A stretch of 64,000 nucleotides of DNA from Streptoverticillium olivoreticuli subsp. olivoreticuli (GTDB lineage Bacteria; Actinomycetota; Actinomycetes; Streptomycetales; Streptomycetaceae): positions 2,248,501-2,312,500 of the forward strand of contig NZ_CP031455.1 in NCBI RefSeq assembly GCF_003391135.1, written 5' to 3'. Shown piece by piece: positions 36,517 through 45,198 of this stretch (within the stretch, counting starts at the first letter, position 1; each line of letters opens with the position of its first letter). The translations under genes were made by a program, and so were the position numbers. Under the pieces are notes generated by a model. That model was not told the origin of the DNA, made no database searches, and saw only the letters and a program-made list of their open reading frames with translations.

Positions 36517-37527
36517 ATGCGCACCACGACCACCGCTCACGCCTCCTCCACGTCTCCCACCTCTTCGAGCACGACGGCTTCGACCACGACGGCCGCGAGT
36601 GGCACGGACCCTGCCGCCCTCGGCCAACGGGGCCGCCCCGCCGTGGACTGGCGGATCCGGTTCGGCGCGCTCGCCCTCATCTGGGGGTGCAGCTTCCTGT
36701 TCATCAAGGTGGGCACCGACGGCTTCGCCCCGCTCTACGTCTCGCTCGGCCGCATGCTGTTCGGCACGGCCGTGCTCGGCGTGGCACTGGCCGTCAAACG
36801 GGAGCGGCTGCCGCGCGGCGCCCGCACCTGGGGCCATCTCGCCGTCGCGGCGTTCCTGCTCAACGCCCTGCCCTTCACGCTGTTCGCCTACGCCGAGCTG
36901 AGCATCCCCTCCACGCTCGCGGGCATCTGCAACGCCACGACCCCGCTCTGGGGCATGGTGCTCTCGCTGGTCGCGCTGTCCGAGGACCGGCCGACCCGGC
37001 GCCGCTTCGCCGGGCTGGGCGTCGGCTTCCTCGGTGTGCTCACCGTGCTCGGCGCCTGGCAGGGCTTCTCCGGGCAGGACCCGGCGGGCACGGTGATGGC
37101 GCTGGTCGCCTCGGCCAGCTACGCGGTCGGCTGGATCTATGTGCGGCGCACCCTCTCCTCGACCGGCGGCTCCCACCTGTCGACGGCCGGCGGCCAGCTC
37201 CTCCTCGGCACCGTCCAACTCGCCGTCGTCGCGCCGCTGGTCAGCCCCCTGCCGACCTCCTTCCCCGCCGTGTCCGTGCTGGCGGTCTTCGCGCTCGGCG
37301 CGCTGGGCACCGGGGTCGCCTTCCTCGTGCAGTACGGGCTGGTGGCCGAGGTCGGACCGACGACCGCGACCCTGACGACGTACTTCACCCCGGTCGTCGC
37401 CACGGTGGCGGGCGTCGCCCTCCTCGGCGAGCGGCTCTCCTGGAACACCCCGGTCGGCGCACTGATCGTGCTCGCCGGTGCGGCGCTCACCCAGAGCAAG
37501 GCCAAGCCGAAGGCCGCCCGGAGCTGA
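36517..37527 (+). CDS. EamA/DMT family transporter 1
   Basis: This 336-residue membrane protein is built from two EamA repeats with about ten hydrophobic segments after residue 45, beginning with FGALALIWGCSFLFIKVG. The first 45 residues are a Ser/Thr-rich, probably disordered N-terminus. Family members export metabolites. It is divergent from LysR, a common exporter/regulator arrangement. ATG 36517 is preferred; an in-frame GTG at 36511 is possible. Confidence 0.92.
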   Translation: MRTTTTAHASSTSPTSSSTTASTTTAASGTDPAALGQRGRPAVDWRIRFGALALIWGCSFLFIKVGTDGFAPLYVSLGRMLFGTAVLGVALAVKRERLPRGARTWGHLAVAAFLLNALPFTLFAYAELSIPSTLAGICNATTPLWGMVLSLVALSEDRPTRRRFAGLGVGFLGVLTVLGAWQGFSGQDPAGTVMALVASASYAVGWIYVRRTLSSTGGSHLSTAGGQLLLGTVQLAVVAPLVSPLPTSFPAVSVLAVFALGALGTGVAFLVQYGLVAEVGPTTATLTTYFTPVVATVAGVALLGERLSWNTPVGALIVLAGAALTQSKAKPKAARS

Positions 37528-37572
37528 CCCGGGAGGCACAGGACGGACCCGCGGGAGCCGCCGGTACGGGCG

Positions 37573-38913
37573 TCAGTCGTAGCGTCCGTACCGCCCCGCC
37601 GTGACCGGGCCGGTCGCGGACGCCAGCGCGTCCGCGACCGGCCCTATGTCGTCCATGGCCAGCGGGGACACGGTCAGCCGCACGGCCGGGGGCGACGCGA
37701 GCCGGAAGCGGGCGCCGGGCGCCACCGCCCAGCCCGCGTGCAGCAGGCGCGCCACCGCCGCCGTCTCGTCGGGCACCGGCAGCCAGACGTTCATCCCGCT
37801 GCGCCCGTGCGCCGTGATCCCGCGCTCGCGCAGTGCCGCGACGAGCGCCTCCCTGCGCCGGCCGTACGACGCGGCGACCGCCCCGGGATCCACCGCGCCG
37901 CTCCGCCACAGGTACATCACGGCGTCCTGCAGCAGATGGCTGACCCAGCCGGGGCCGAGGCGCTGCCGCCCGCGCACCCGGTCCACGGTGACGGCGTCGC
38001 CGGTGAGCAACGCGAGCCGCAGGTCGGGGCCGTACGCCTTGGCGGCGGAGCGCACGACGACCCAGTGGTCGGTGGCGCCGGCCAGCGGCCACAGGGGCAG
38101 GTCGACGATGCCGTGGCCGTGGTCGTCCTCGATCAGCAGGACCTGAGGATGGTCCGTGAGGACGGCGCGCAGCTCACGCGCGCGTGCCGCGCCGATCGCC
38201 GCCCCCGTGGGATTCTGCGCCCGGTCGGTGACCACCAGCGCCCGCGCGCCCTCGCGCAGCGCACGGTCCACGTCATCGGGCAGCGGGCCGTCGTCGTCGA
38301 GTCGCACGGGGACGGGCCGCAGCCCGAGGGCCGGGACGAGGTCGAGCAGGCTGCCCCAGCCCGGGTCCTCGACGGCGACGGCGTCGCCGGGCCGCAGATG
38401 CGCGGCGAGGGCGCGCTCCATGGCGTCGAGCGCCCCCGAGGTAACCGCGACCGGGCCCTCCGGCACCCCGTCGGCGGCGAAGGCGGCGCGCGCCATCCGC
38501 TCCAGCTCGGTGTCCACGGCGGGTGCCCCGTAGAGCACTGGGCGCTCGGCGGCGCTCGCCGCCGCGGCGGCGAGCGCCGCACCGAGCGGGGGCAGCAGCG
38601 CGGGGTCGGGGTTGCCCGTGGAGACGTCCCGCACGCCTTCGGGCGCCTCCACGCGGATCAGCTCGCGCGAGGTGCTGGCCGGGCGGTGGCGCACGCGGCT
38701 GCCCCGGCGCCCGGCCGTCTCGATCACACCACGGTCGCGCAGGATGCGGTAGGCGGCCCCGACCGTATTGGGATTGACGTCCAGCTGTATGGCCAACTCG
38801 CGGATGGGCGGCAGCAGTTCGCCGGGCGCGAGCAGCCCGGCCCCCACGGCCCGCTCCACGCTGGTGGAGATGTCCGCTGCGCGGCGTCCTTCGATCCGAT
38901 ACTCTCCTAGCAC
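37573..38913 (-). CDS. MocR-type PLP-dependent regulator (GntR HTH plus aminotransferase fold)
   Basis: The 446-residue protein has a GntR-type winged HTH (about 12-70, with IRELAIQLDVNPNTVGAAYRILRDRG) fused to a fold-type I aminotransferase domain. The PLP lysine lies in SAAKAYGPDLRL. The fusion is a transcription factor that senses PLP or an amino-compound. It is divergent from a PPOX protein with a perfect palindrome between them, typical of MocR/PdxR pairs. It starts at GTG 38913. Confidence 0.94.
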   Translation of the reverse strand: MLGEYRIEGRRAADISTSVERAVGAGLLAPGELLPPIRELAIQLDVNPNTVGAAYRILRDRGVIETAGRRGSRVRHRPASTSRELIRVEAPEGVRDVSTGNPDPALLPPLGAALAAAAASAAERPVLYGAPAVDTELERMARAAFAADGVPEGPVAVTSGALDAMERALAAHLRPGDAVAVEDPGWGSLLDLVPALGLRPVPVRLDDDGPLPDDVDRALREGARALVVTDRAQNPTGAAIGAARARELRAVLTDHPQVLLIEDDHGHGIVDLPLWPLAGATDHWVVVRSAAKAYGPDLRLALLTGDAVTVDRVRGRQRLGPGWVSHLLQDAVMYLWRSGAVDPGAVAASYGRRREALVAALRERGITAHGRSGMNVWLPVPDETAAVARLLHAGWAVAPGARFRLASPPAVRLTVSPLAMDDIGPVADALASATGPVTAGRYGRYD

Positions 38914-38924
38914 AAAGCCCAGTA

Positions 38925-38936
38925 TGCACTAGTGCA
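38925..38936. promoter_or_regulatory. Palindromic operator between the MocR and PPOX genes
   Basis: A perfect 12-bp palindrome, TGCACTAGTGCA, lies in the 23-bp space between the MocR start (38913) and the first ATG of the PPOX gene (38937). It is in position to be bound by the MocR regulator and affect both genes. Confidence 0.7.
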
Positions 38937-38948
38937 ATGGAGTTCGCC

Positions 38949-39683
38949 ATGGCAATTCCCGTCGACGCCGCCATGTCCGCCGCATCCGTCACGCCTGACG
39001 CATCCACCCCACCCGCCGCATCCGGGCAGAGCTCGTACGAGCGGACCGAGCGGAGCACCCCGACCCGTTACCGCGACCGCGCCTCCTACGACCGGGAGCT
39101 GGTCCACTCGATCCTCGACGCGGGCTACGTCTGCCACCTCGGCTTCCTGCGCGACGGCGCCCCCGTCGTCCTGCCGACGCTCTACGGACGGATCGGCGAG
39201 CGCCTCTACGTGCACGGCTCGACCGGCTCGCGCCCACTGCGGAGCGCGGGCCGGGAGGACGGCCCCGGCATGCCGGTCTGTGTGACCGTCACCCACCTCG
39301 ACGGCCTGGTCCTGGCCCGCTCCGCCTTCCACCACTCGCTCAACTACCGCTCGGTCGTGGTGCACGGCACGGCCCGGCCGGTGACCGAGGAGGACGAGCT
39401 CCGCGCCGCCCTCGACGCCCTCGTGGACCAGGTCGTGCCGGGCCGGGCAGCGGACTCCCGCCCGCCGACGGCCAAGGAGCTCGCCGCGACGGCGGTCCTG
39501 CGCATCGACCTCACCGAGGTGTCCGCGAAGGTCCGCGCCGCCGGCCCCGGGGACGACGAGGAGGATCTCGCCCTCCCGTACTGGAGCGGCGTCGTCCCCG
39601 TGACCACCGCCTACGGCACCCCGGTCCCGGCCGACGACCTGGCCCCGGGCATACCGGTGCCCTCCTACCTCACCGCCCGCTGA
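38949..39683 (+). CDS. PPOX-class FMN-binding protein 2 (pyridoxamine 5'-phosphate oxidase family)
   Basis: The 244-residue flavin-binding split-barrel protein has [30 protein letters not shown] (about 58-88) and the later [18 protein letters not shown]. It is divergent from the MocR regulator and is probably its target, perhaps acting in B6 metabolism. Two starts are possible: ATG 38937 without a ribosome site, or ATG 38949, for which GGAG at 38939-38942 is well spaced. The second is used here. It overlaps the next convergent gene by 14 bp. Confidence 0.9.
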   Translation: MAIPVDAAMSAASVTPDASTPPAASGQSSYERTERSTPTRYRDRASYDRELVHSILDAGYVCHLGFLRDGAPVVLPTLYGRIGERLYVHGSTGSRPLRSAGREDGPGMPVCVTVTHLDGLVLARSAFHHSLNYRSVVVHGTARPVTEEDELRAALDALVDQVVPGRAADSRPPTAKELAATAVLRIDLTEVSAKVRAAGPGDDEEDLALPYWSGVVPVTTAYGTPVPADDLAPGIPVPSYLTAR

Positions 39684-40701
39684 CCGGAGCCACCGGTTCG
39701 GTGGCCGCCGGGACGCGCGTCTCGGCGACGGCCAGCCCCGCCACCGCGCACAGCAGCACCGCCGTGCCCAGCGCGGTCGCGGCGGTCAGGTGTTCACCGA
39801 GCAGCAGCACCGCGATGACGGCGGCCGTGACCGGCTCCAGGAGCGTGACCACCGTGACGGTGGTGGCCCGTACGACGGCGAGGCCCGCGAAGAACAGCGC
39901 GTAGGCGAGCGCGGTCGGCACGCTCACCAGATACGCCGTCATCGCCAGCGTGCGGCCCAGTTCACGGGTGTGCGGCCACAGGCCCTCGACGGCCGCGAGC
40001 GGCAGCAGGCACGCCGCGCTGACCGCGAAGGACGTCAGCGTCGTGGTGAAGGGGTCCGACGCGCGCCCGGTGCGCCCCACGTGACGGCCGTGGACGGTGA
40101 CGACCGCGTACCCGGCGGCGGAGAGCAGCGCCAGCCCCACCCCGGCGGGGCGCACCGCGCCCGTGCCGTCGTTGCCGAGCATCAGCACGGCCAGCCCGGC
40201 GAAGGCGCCGGACACCGCCGGCCGGCCGCCCGCGCCGAGCCGTTCACCCATGAACAGCCGCCCGCCCAGCGCCGCCAGCACCGGCGCGGCGCCCAGCGTG
40301 ACGACGGTGCCGACGGTGACGCCGGTCGCCTGGACCGCCGCGAAGTAGGCGGCCTGGAAGACGGTGAGCCCGGCACCGGTGACGAGCAGGCGCGCGCACC
40401 GGCTCCGCGTCGTCTCGTGGGTCCGGGCGGGGTGCGCTCCGTCCGGTCGCGTACGGCGCGGCATCAACGCCCGGACGACCAGCAGGAGTACGAGGCCACC
40501 GGCCGTGCGCCAGAAGGTGAGCGCCATCGGCCCGAGCCCGCTGCTGCCCATGATCAGGTCGGCGCAGGGGCCCGTGGTCCCCCAGGAAGTGGCCGCGAAG
40601 GCGACGTAGAGGAGCCCCCGGGCGACGGGAAGCCGCCGGGCGGGGCGGGGCGCCGTGCCCGAAGACGGGCAGGACGAAAGAGAGGAAGGGACGGACTGCA
40701 T
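39670..40701 (-). CDS. EamA/DMT family transporter 2
   Basis: This 343-residue transporter has about ten membrane segments in two EamA repeats. The N-terminal Ser/Pro-rich part (1-25) is followed by [24 protein letters not shown] 40701 is chosen because GGGAGAA is six bases upstream; open frame extends to 40779. It is the second of three EamA genes within 6 kb. Confidence 0.91.
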   Translation of the reverse strand: MQSVPSSLSSCPSSGTAPRPARRLPVARGLLYVAFAATSWGTTGPCADLIMGSSGLGPMALTFWRTAGGLVLLLVVRALMPRRTRPDGAHPARTHETTRSRCARLLVTGAGLTVFQAAYFAAVQATGVTVGTVVTLGAAPVLAALGGRLFMGERLGAGGRPAVSGAFAGLAVLMLGNDGTGAVRPAGVGLALLSAAGYAVVTVHGRHVGRTGRASDPFTTTLTSFAVSAACLLPLAAVEGLWPHTRELGRTLAMTAYLVSVPTALAYALFFAGLAVVRATTVTVVTLLEPVTAAVIAVLLLGEHLTAATALGTAVLLCAVAGLAVAETRVPAATEPVAPVSGR

Positions 40702-40813
40702 GACTGGTTCTCCCGCGGAAGACATGAGGTGATCGCGTGGTCCCTGTGCGGGCAGCGGCGATCCGCCCGGGGGTGACACCCCGGGCCCGGTCCTCCGGGA
40801 GCGGCCGCCCGCG

Positions 40814-40849
40814 CTAGACGGCGGGAGGCGGCAGAACAGTCATCGGCAT
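40814..40849 (-). CDS. Possible 11-residue leader ORF ([11 protein letters not shown])
   Basis: An ATG at 40849 opens an 11-codon frame ending at 40814 in the spacer between two EamA genes. AGGG sits about seven bases upstream. It is too short to judge coding; it could be a leader peptide for the downstream transporter or chance. Confidence 0.2.
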   Translation of the reverse strand: MPMTVLPPPAV

Positions 40850-40859
40850 GACGGGCACC

Positions 40860-41852
40860 CTACGCGGACCTTGATCCGCTGGACAACTCCCCTTCGGCCG
40901 CGGCCGGGGCGCCCTCGCCCCGGGCCACCGGCTCCGGCACGGCCGCCTTGGGCGTCGACCGCTGCGCGATGAAGGCACCCAGCAGCACCACGGCCCCACC
41001 GATCGTCTGCGGTACGGAGAGGCTCTCGCCCAGCAGCACCCAGGCCAGCACGGTGGCGACGACCGCTTCCAGACACGCGACCACCCCGGCCACCTGCGGC
41101 GACAGCCGGCGTACGGAGATCACGCCGGTGAGATACGCGGCGACGGTCGCGATCAGCACGATCCAGGCGAGCAGCAGCGCGGCCGGAATCCCGCTTCCCT
41201 GCATATATGCCGTCCCGGTCAGCACCGACCAGTCCATGCCCCAGGGGCGCGCGACAACGGTCAGCAGAAGAGCGCCGACGAGAAGCCCGTAGGCGATGAC
41301 ACCGACGGGGTCGGCGGGCTCCTCGCCGTCACCGCCGTGGTCGGCCAGGACGAAATAGCCCACCTGGCAGCCCGCGGCACCGAGGGCGAGCAGCAGGCCC
41401 ACCGCGTCGAAGCTCAGCCCCGACCAGATCTCGACCACACAGGCGAGACCGCCGACGGCGAGGAGGACGCCCACGGCCGCGGACCGGCTCACCGGCCGCC
41501 GCTGGACGAAGCGCACCCAGCCGAGCACCAGCGCGGGGGCGAGGTATTCGATGAGCAGGGCCACGCCGACGGGGATGCGCGAGATCGCCGCGAAGTAGCA
41601 CGCCTGGACTCCGGCGACGCCCAGCAGTCCGAATCCGGCGAGCAGCGCCGGACGGCGGGTCACCAGGGCCCGGTGGCGCCAGGCGGCGGGCAGCATGACC
41701 AGCGCCGCCCCGGCCACCCGCAGCCACACGACATGGAGCGGGTCGAGGCCCGCCTGTATCAGCGGCTTGGCCGCCACACCCGATCCGCCGAACGCGAGCG
41801 CCGACACGACGGCCGGCCCCAGACCGGTGCTTCTCCCCCGGGATCTCTCCAT
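40860..41852 (-). CDS. EamA/DMT family transporter 3
   Basis: The 330-residue transporter begins with VVSALAFGGSGVAAKPLIQAG and has about ten membrane segments and a charged C-terminal tail after about 295. It follows the Clp-N domain gene by 12 bp on the same strand, so the two are likely co-transcribed. A 158-bp spacer separates it from the next EamA gene. Substrate unknown. Confidence 0.91.
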   Translation of the reverse strand: MERSRGRSTGLGPAVVSALAFGGSGVAAKPLIQAGLDPLHVVWLRVAGAALVMLPAAWRHRALVTRRPALLAGFGLLGVAGVQACYFAAISRIPVGVALLIEYLAPALVLGWVRFVQRRPVSRSAAVGVLLAVGGLACVVEIWSGLSFDAVGLLLALGAAGCQVGYFVLADHGGDGEEPADPVGVIAYGLLVGALLLTVVARPWGMDWSVLTGTAYMQGSGIPAALLLAWIVLIATVAAYLTGVISVRRLSPQVAGVVACLEAVVATVLAWVLLGESLSVPQTIGGAVVLLGAFIAQRSTPKAAVPEPVARGEGAPAAAEGELSSGSRSA

Positions 41853-41864
41853 GGGGGCAGCATT

Positions 41865-42431
41865 TCAGTTGGCGACAGGACTGTCACCCCTTTCACTCAT
41901 GACAGCTGTCGGCTCATGAGCTGTGGCGTCGAGTCGCGCGACGAGCAGATCGGTGTCGACCCCGGCTCTGCGCAGCACCTCGGCGGCCCGGCAGCCGCGG
42001 TCCCGGGCGAGAGCGGCGAGCAGGTCGACCCCTTCGGCCCGCTCCGCACCCCGCGCGCAGGCCCGGGCGAGCGCGCCCTCCATCGCCGCGGCCGCGGCGG
42101 GCGACCAGTCCGGCGACCGGCCGACGGGGAACGCGGGCAGCGCGCCGGAGTCCTCGGCCGTGCCGCTCCAGCGCAGCCCGTAGCCGATGGTCCGCTGGAC
42201 GAGATAGCCGAGCAGCCGTACGACCGCGCCCGCACCGCCCTCCTCCAGCGACCGCCGCGCCTCCGGGTCCGCCTCGAGCAGCGTGTGCAGCAGGTGGGCG
42301 GTGTCGATCTGACGGTCGGCGTCGCGCACGGCGCGCCTGCGGGCACCCGCGGCCGCCGAGGCCAGCTCGATGCTGAACCGGCCCGCGCAGACGGTGCCGG
42401 CCGGTCCGCTGTCACATGTACGGCTTTGCAC
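41865..42431 (-). CDS. Clp N-terminal domain protein
   Basis: This 188-residue protein has a double Clp-N-like repeat. The first part has RRRAVRDADRQIDTAHLLHTLLEADPEARR (about 30-60) and the second AAMEGALARACARGAERAEGVDLLAALARDRGC. There is no AAA+ module, so it may be an adaptor or substrate-binding protein rather than a chaperone. The GTG at 42431 follows a G-rich ribosome site; the upstream extension to 42482 is not conserved-looking. Confidence 0.85.
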   Translation of the reverse strand: MQSRTCDSGPAGTVCAGRFSIELASAAAGARRRAVRDADRQIDTAHLLHTLLEADPEARRSLEEGGAGAVVRLLGYLVQRTIGYGLRWSGTAEDSGALPAFPVGRSPDWSPAAAAAMEGALARACARGAERAEGVDLLAALARDRGCRAAEVLRRAGVDTDLLVARLDATAHEPTAVMSERGDSPVAN

Positions 42432-42563
42432 CCTTCCACCCCACCAGGAACGCGCCGTCGGAGCATCCCCGGCGGGAAGCATTCGCGCATCCGACGAGAG
42501 GTGGGCACGGGCGGCGGGCGCCTCCTCCTTGAGGAGGACAAAGGGCGGACGCGTCTCAGGGAC

Positions 42564-42601
42564 GCCGGTGCCCCCGCGGGAGATCCCGCGGGGGCACCGG
42601 C
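42564..42601 (-). terminator. Strong hairpin terminator after the PadR gene
   Basis: A perfect 17-bp GC-rich stem with an AGAT loop lies 18 bp after the PadR stop codon. There is no U-tract, as is common in Streptomyces. Confidence 0.7.
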
Positions 42602-42618
42602 TCCTCGGCTCCGTGACC

Positions 42619-43236
42619 TCAGCCCTCGTCGGCGAGGATCAGATAGAGCTTCTTGCGCGATTCGTTGACGATCTCCAGCGCCTTCTGACGCTGCTCCTTG
42701 CTGCCGGTCTTCCAGACCTGCCCGAAGGCCTCCATCAGCCCGAAGCCCGCCTGCCGGATCTCCTGCATCGCCTCCCAGTCGACCCCTCGGCCGACCTCTT
42801 CCCAAGGCGTCTGCGAGCCCGCGTCCGCCTCGGTGCGGCCCGCGTCGGTGAGCGTGAACAGCTTCTTGCCGCCCTCGCTCACGCTCTCGATCAGGCCCTC
42901 GTCCTCCAGCATCTGGAGCGTCGGGTAGACGGAGCCGGGGCTCGGCTTCCAGGCGCCGCCGCTGCGTTCGGCGATCTCCCGGATCATCTCGTAGCCGTGC
43001 ATCGGCCGGTCCTTCAGCAGCGCCAGGATCGACGCGCGCACATCACCGCGCCGGGCCCTGCCGCCCGGGCCGCCGCCGCGCCCGCGCCCCCACGGTCCCC
43101 CGCCGCCGAACGGCGGGCCGCCGAAGCCGGGCCCGAAGGGACCGAAGGCGGCGCGCCGCCCCTCGAAGTCGCCCCGGCCGCGCCGACCGGGTCCGTGGTG
43201 CTCGTGCTCATGTCCGTGTCCTTGTGAACGCCACAC
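42619..43236 (-). CDS. PadR family regulator with His/Gly-rich N-terminus
   Basis: The 205-residue regulator has a low-complexity N-terminus, His-rich near residues 6-14 (HGHEHEHHG) and Gly/Arg/Pro-rich to about 62. A PadR winged HTH (about 64-140, with SILALLKDRPMHGYEMIREIAE) and a C-terminal helix follow. The His-rich leader recalls the nickel-responsive PadR protein YqjI. The GTG at 43236 is backed by GGGAGGAA. A CGATATATCG palindrome lies 39 bp upstream. Confidence 0.92.
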   Translation of the reverse strand: MWRSQGHGHEHEHHGPGRRGRGDFEGRRAAFGPFGPGFGGPPFGGGGPWGRGRGGGPGGRARRGDVRASILALLKDRPMHGYEMIREIAERSGGAWKPSPGSVYPTLQMLEDEGLIESVSEGGKKLFTLTDAGRTEADAGSQTPWEEVGRGVDWEAMQEIRQAGFGLMEAFGQVWKTGSKEQRQKALEIVNESRKKLYLILADEG

Positions 43237-43274
43237 GACGTTCCTCCCATCGTTGATCGGTCGCGATACTTCAA

Positions 43275-43284
43275 CGATATATCG
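43275..43284. promoter_or_regulatory. PadR-type palindrome CGATATATCG
   Basis: A perfect 10-bp AT-rich palindrome in otherwise GC-rich DNA lies between the divergent PadR and PhzF genes. It resembles known PadR-family operators and is the likely autoregulatory site. Confidence 0.65.
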
Positions 43285-43371
43285 GAACCGATCGAACGAC
43301 AACACCTTTCCGGTCCAGTTCCCAGGCATTGGCTCTGGCCTGTGGCTTTGCCGGGCTTCTACGGTCCCGTC

Positions 43372-44187
43372 ATGCGGATACGAATCGTCGACGCCTTCAC
43401 CGACCGCCCCTTCGCCGGAAATCCGGCCGGGGTCCTCCTCTTCGACTCCGACGCCTTCCCCGACGACGACCGGCTCCAACGGATCGCCGCCGAGGTCAAC
43501 CTCTCCGAGACCGCGTTCGCCCGCCGACTGCCCGACGGCGGCGACGCGGACTGGGCGCTGCGCTGGTTCACCCCGGTCGCGGAGGTCGACATGTGCGGCC
43601 ACGCCACGCTCGCCACCGCGCACGTCCTGCACACGACGGGGGCCGCCACCGGGACCGTGCGCTTCTCCGCCCGCTGCGGGATCCTCACCGCGACCGCGCA
43701 CGAGGACGGCTCGATCACCCTGGACTTCCCCACCGCGCCGCTCACCCCGACCGCCCCTCCCGAGGGTGTCGCGACGGCTCTGGGCGCCGAACCGGTCGGC
43801 ACCCACGACACCGGCCCGAACATCGGCGACCTGCTGGTGGAGCTCGCCGACGAGAAGGCCGTACGGGCGCTGGCCCCCGACACCGCGGCGCTCGGCCGGC
43901 ATTCCCGCCGGGGCATCATCGCCACCGCCGCGGCGGAGGACCCCTCGCGCGGCTACGACTACGTCTCGCGCTGCTTCTTCCCCAACGTCGGCATCGACGA
44001 GGACCCCGTCACGGGCAGCGCGCACACCGCGCTGGCCCCGTTCTGGTCCGCCCGCCTGGGCCGCGAGGACCTGACGGGCCTCCAGGCGTCCGCGCGCACC
44101 GGTCTCGTACGCACCTCGGTGCGCGGCGACCGCACACTGCTGACCGGCACCGCCGTCACCGTCATCGACGGCGAACTGCTCGCCTAG
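43372..44187 (+). CDS. PhzF family isomerase/epimerase
   Basis: This 271-residue protein has the PhzF two-domain fold, with NPAGVLLF, a catalytic Glu in AAEVNLSETAFA, MCGHATLATAHVL and DPVTGSAHTALAPFW. It probably isomerises a small chorismate- or amino-acid-derived molecule. No phenazine genes are nearby. It is divergent from PadR. A directly repeated 10-mer (CGCCTAGACG, twice) spans the stop codon at 44181-44200. Confidence 0.93.
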   Translation: MRIRIVDAFTDRPFAGNPAGVLLFDSDAFPDDDRLQRIAAEVNLSETAFARRLPDGGDADWALRWFTPVAEVDMCGHATLATAHVLHTTGAATGTVRFSARCGILTATAHEDGSITLDFPTAPLTPTAPPEGVATALGAEPVGTHDTGPNIGDLLVELADEKAVRALAPDTAALGRHSRRGIIATAAAEDPSRGYDYVSRCFFPNVGIDEDPVTGSAHTALAPFWSARLGREDLTGLQASARTGLVRTSVRGDRTLLTGTAVTVIDGELLA

Positions 44188-44209
44188 ACGCGCCTAGACG
44201 GGGCGGAAC

Positions 44210-44250
44210 GCGATGGGGCGGGGGCCGCCGGACGGCCCCCGCCCCATCGC
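44210..44250. terminator. Very strong bidirectional hairpin between phzF-like and CPBP genes
   Basis: A perfect 18-bp stem with a 5-base loop (CCGGA) lies 22 bp after the PhzF stop and 9 bp from the convergent CPBP stop. Confidence 0.8.
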
Positions 44251-44258
44251 ACCGTGGG

Positions 44259-45095
44259 TCACGCCGTGGGCAGCCAGCCCACCTTGCCCGCGAGCAGCGC
44301 GTAACCGACGAAGGCCACGATGTCGATCAGGGCGTGCGCGGCGACCAGCGGCCCGACCCGCCCCCAGCGCCGGTAGAGCAGCACGAACACGACGCCCATC
44401 ACCATGTTGCCGATGAACCCGCCGATCCCCTGGTACAGGTGGTACGAGCCGCGCAGCACGGCGCTCGCCGCCAGGGCCGCCATCGGCGTCCAGCCCAGCT
44501 GCCCCAGCCGGCGCAGGAGATAGCCGACGACCACGACCTCCTCCAGCACGGCGTTCTGCACGGCGGAGGCGATCAGGACAGGCAGCTTCCACCACACGTC
44601 GGGCAGCGACTCGGGCACCACCGTCAGGTTGAACCCCGCGGCCCGTACGCCGAGGTAGAAGAGCAGCCCGGTGCCGCCGATGGCCGCCGCGACCGCCGTG
44701 CCCCGGGCCAGGTCGGAGCCGGGGCGCCGCCGGTCGAAGCCGATGGCCCGCAGGCCCGCGCCCTCGCGGAGCAGCAGGTGGGCGACGAGGAAGACGGGCA
44801 CCAGCGCGGTCGCGATGCCGAAGACCTGCCAGGCGAGGTCCAGCCAGGGGCGGCCGGGGGCGTGCGAGGCGTTGAGCCGGGCGGCCTGTTGCTCCAGGCC
44901 GCCGGGGCGGGTGGCCGCTCCGACGAAGCTGATCAGCGAGGACACGGCGCTGGCCCCGAGCGACAGGGCCAGGACGAGGAGGGTCTCCCCGCCCAGCAGC
45001 CGGCGGGCGGCCGCCTCGGCGCTCGGCAGGGTGCCGACTTCACCCCGCCCGTTCTGCGGCACGACCGCCTCCACCTTGCGTATCCCCAGCGTCAT
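44259..45095 (-). CDS. CPBP family intramembrane metalloprotease homologue
   Basis: The 278-residue membrane protein has about seven to eight membrane segments. The CPBP motif 1 reads LEEVVVVGYLLRR: the Glu pair is kept but the usual Arg four positions on is Val. Motif 2-like histidines lie in RGSYHLYQG and AAHALIDIVAF. It may be a protease or a scaffold. ATG 45095 with GGGGG upstream is used; an earlier start at 45164 is possible. Confidence 0.9.
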   Translation of the reverse strand: MTLGIRKVEAVVPQNGRGEVGTLPSAEAAARRLLGGETLLVLALSLGASAVSSLISFVGAATRPGGLEQQAARLNASHAPGRPWLDLAWQVFGIATALVPVFLVAHLLLREGAGLRAIGFDRRRPGSDLARGTAVAAAIGGTGLLFYLGVRAAGFNLTVVPESLPDVWWKLPVLIASAVQNAVLEEVVVVGYLLRRLGQLGWTPMAALAASAVLRGSYHLYQGIGGFIGNMVMGVVFVLLYRRWGRVGPLVAAHALIDIVAFVGYALLAGKVGWLPTA

Positions 45096-45119
45096 GGGCC
45101 CCCAGCTTGTCAAACGCCG

Positions 45120-45144
45120 GGCGGGCTGGGAAATCCAGCCCGCC
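45120..45144 (-). terminator. Hairpin after the glutamate-cysteine ligase family gene
   Basis: A perfect 10-bp stem (GGCGGGCTGG/CCAGCCCGCC) with loop GAAAT lies between the stop at 45199 and the next start at 45095. Confidence 0.65.
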
Positions 45145-45198
45145 GACGGGGAGTCCGGGGACACGCGGTGCGGGCGCGTCAGAGGGAGGGACCCGCCG

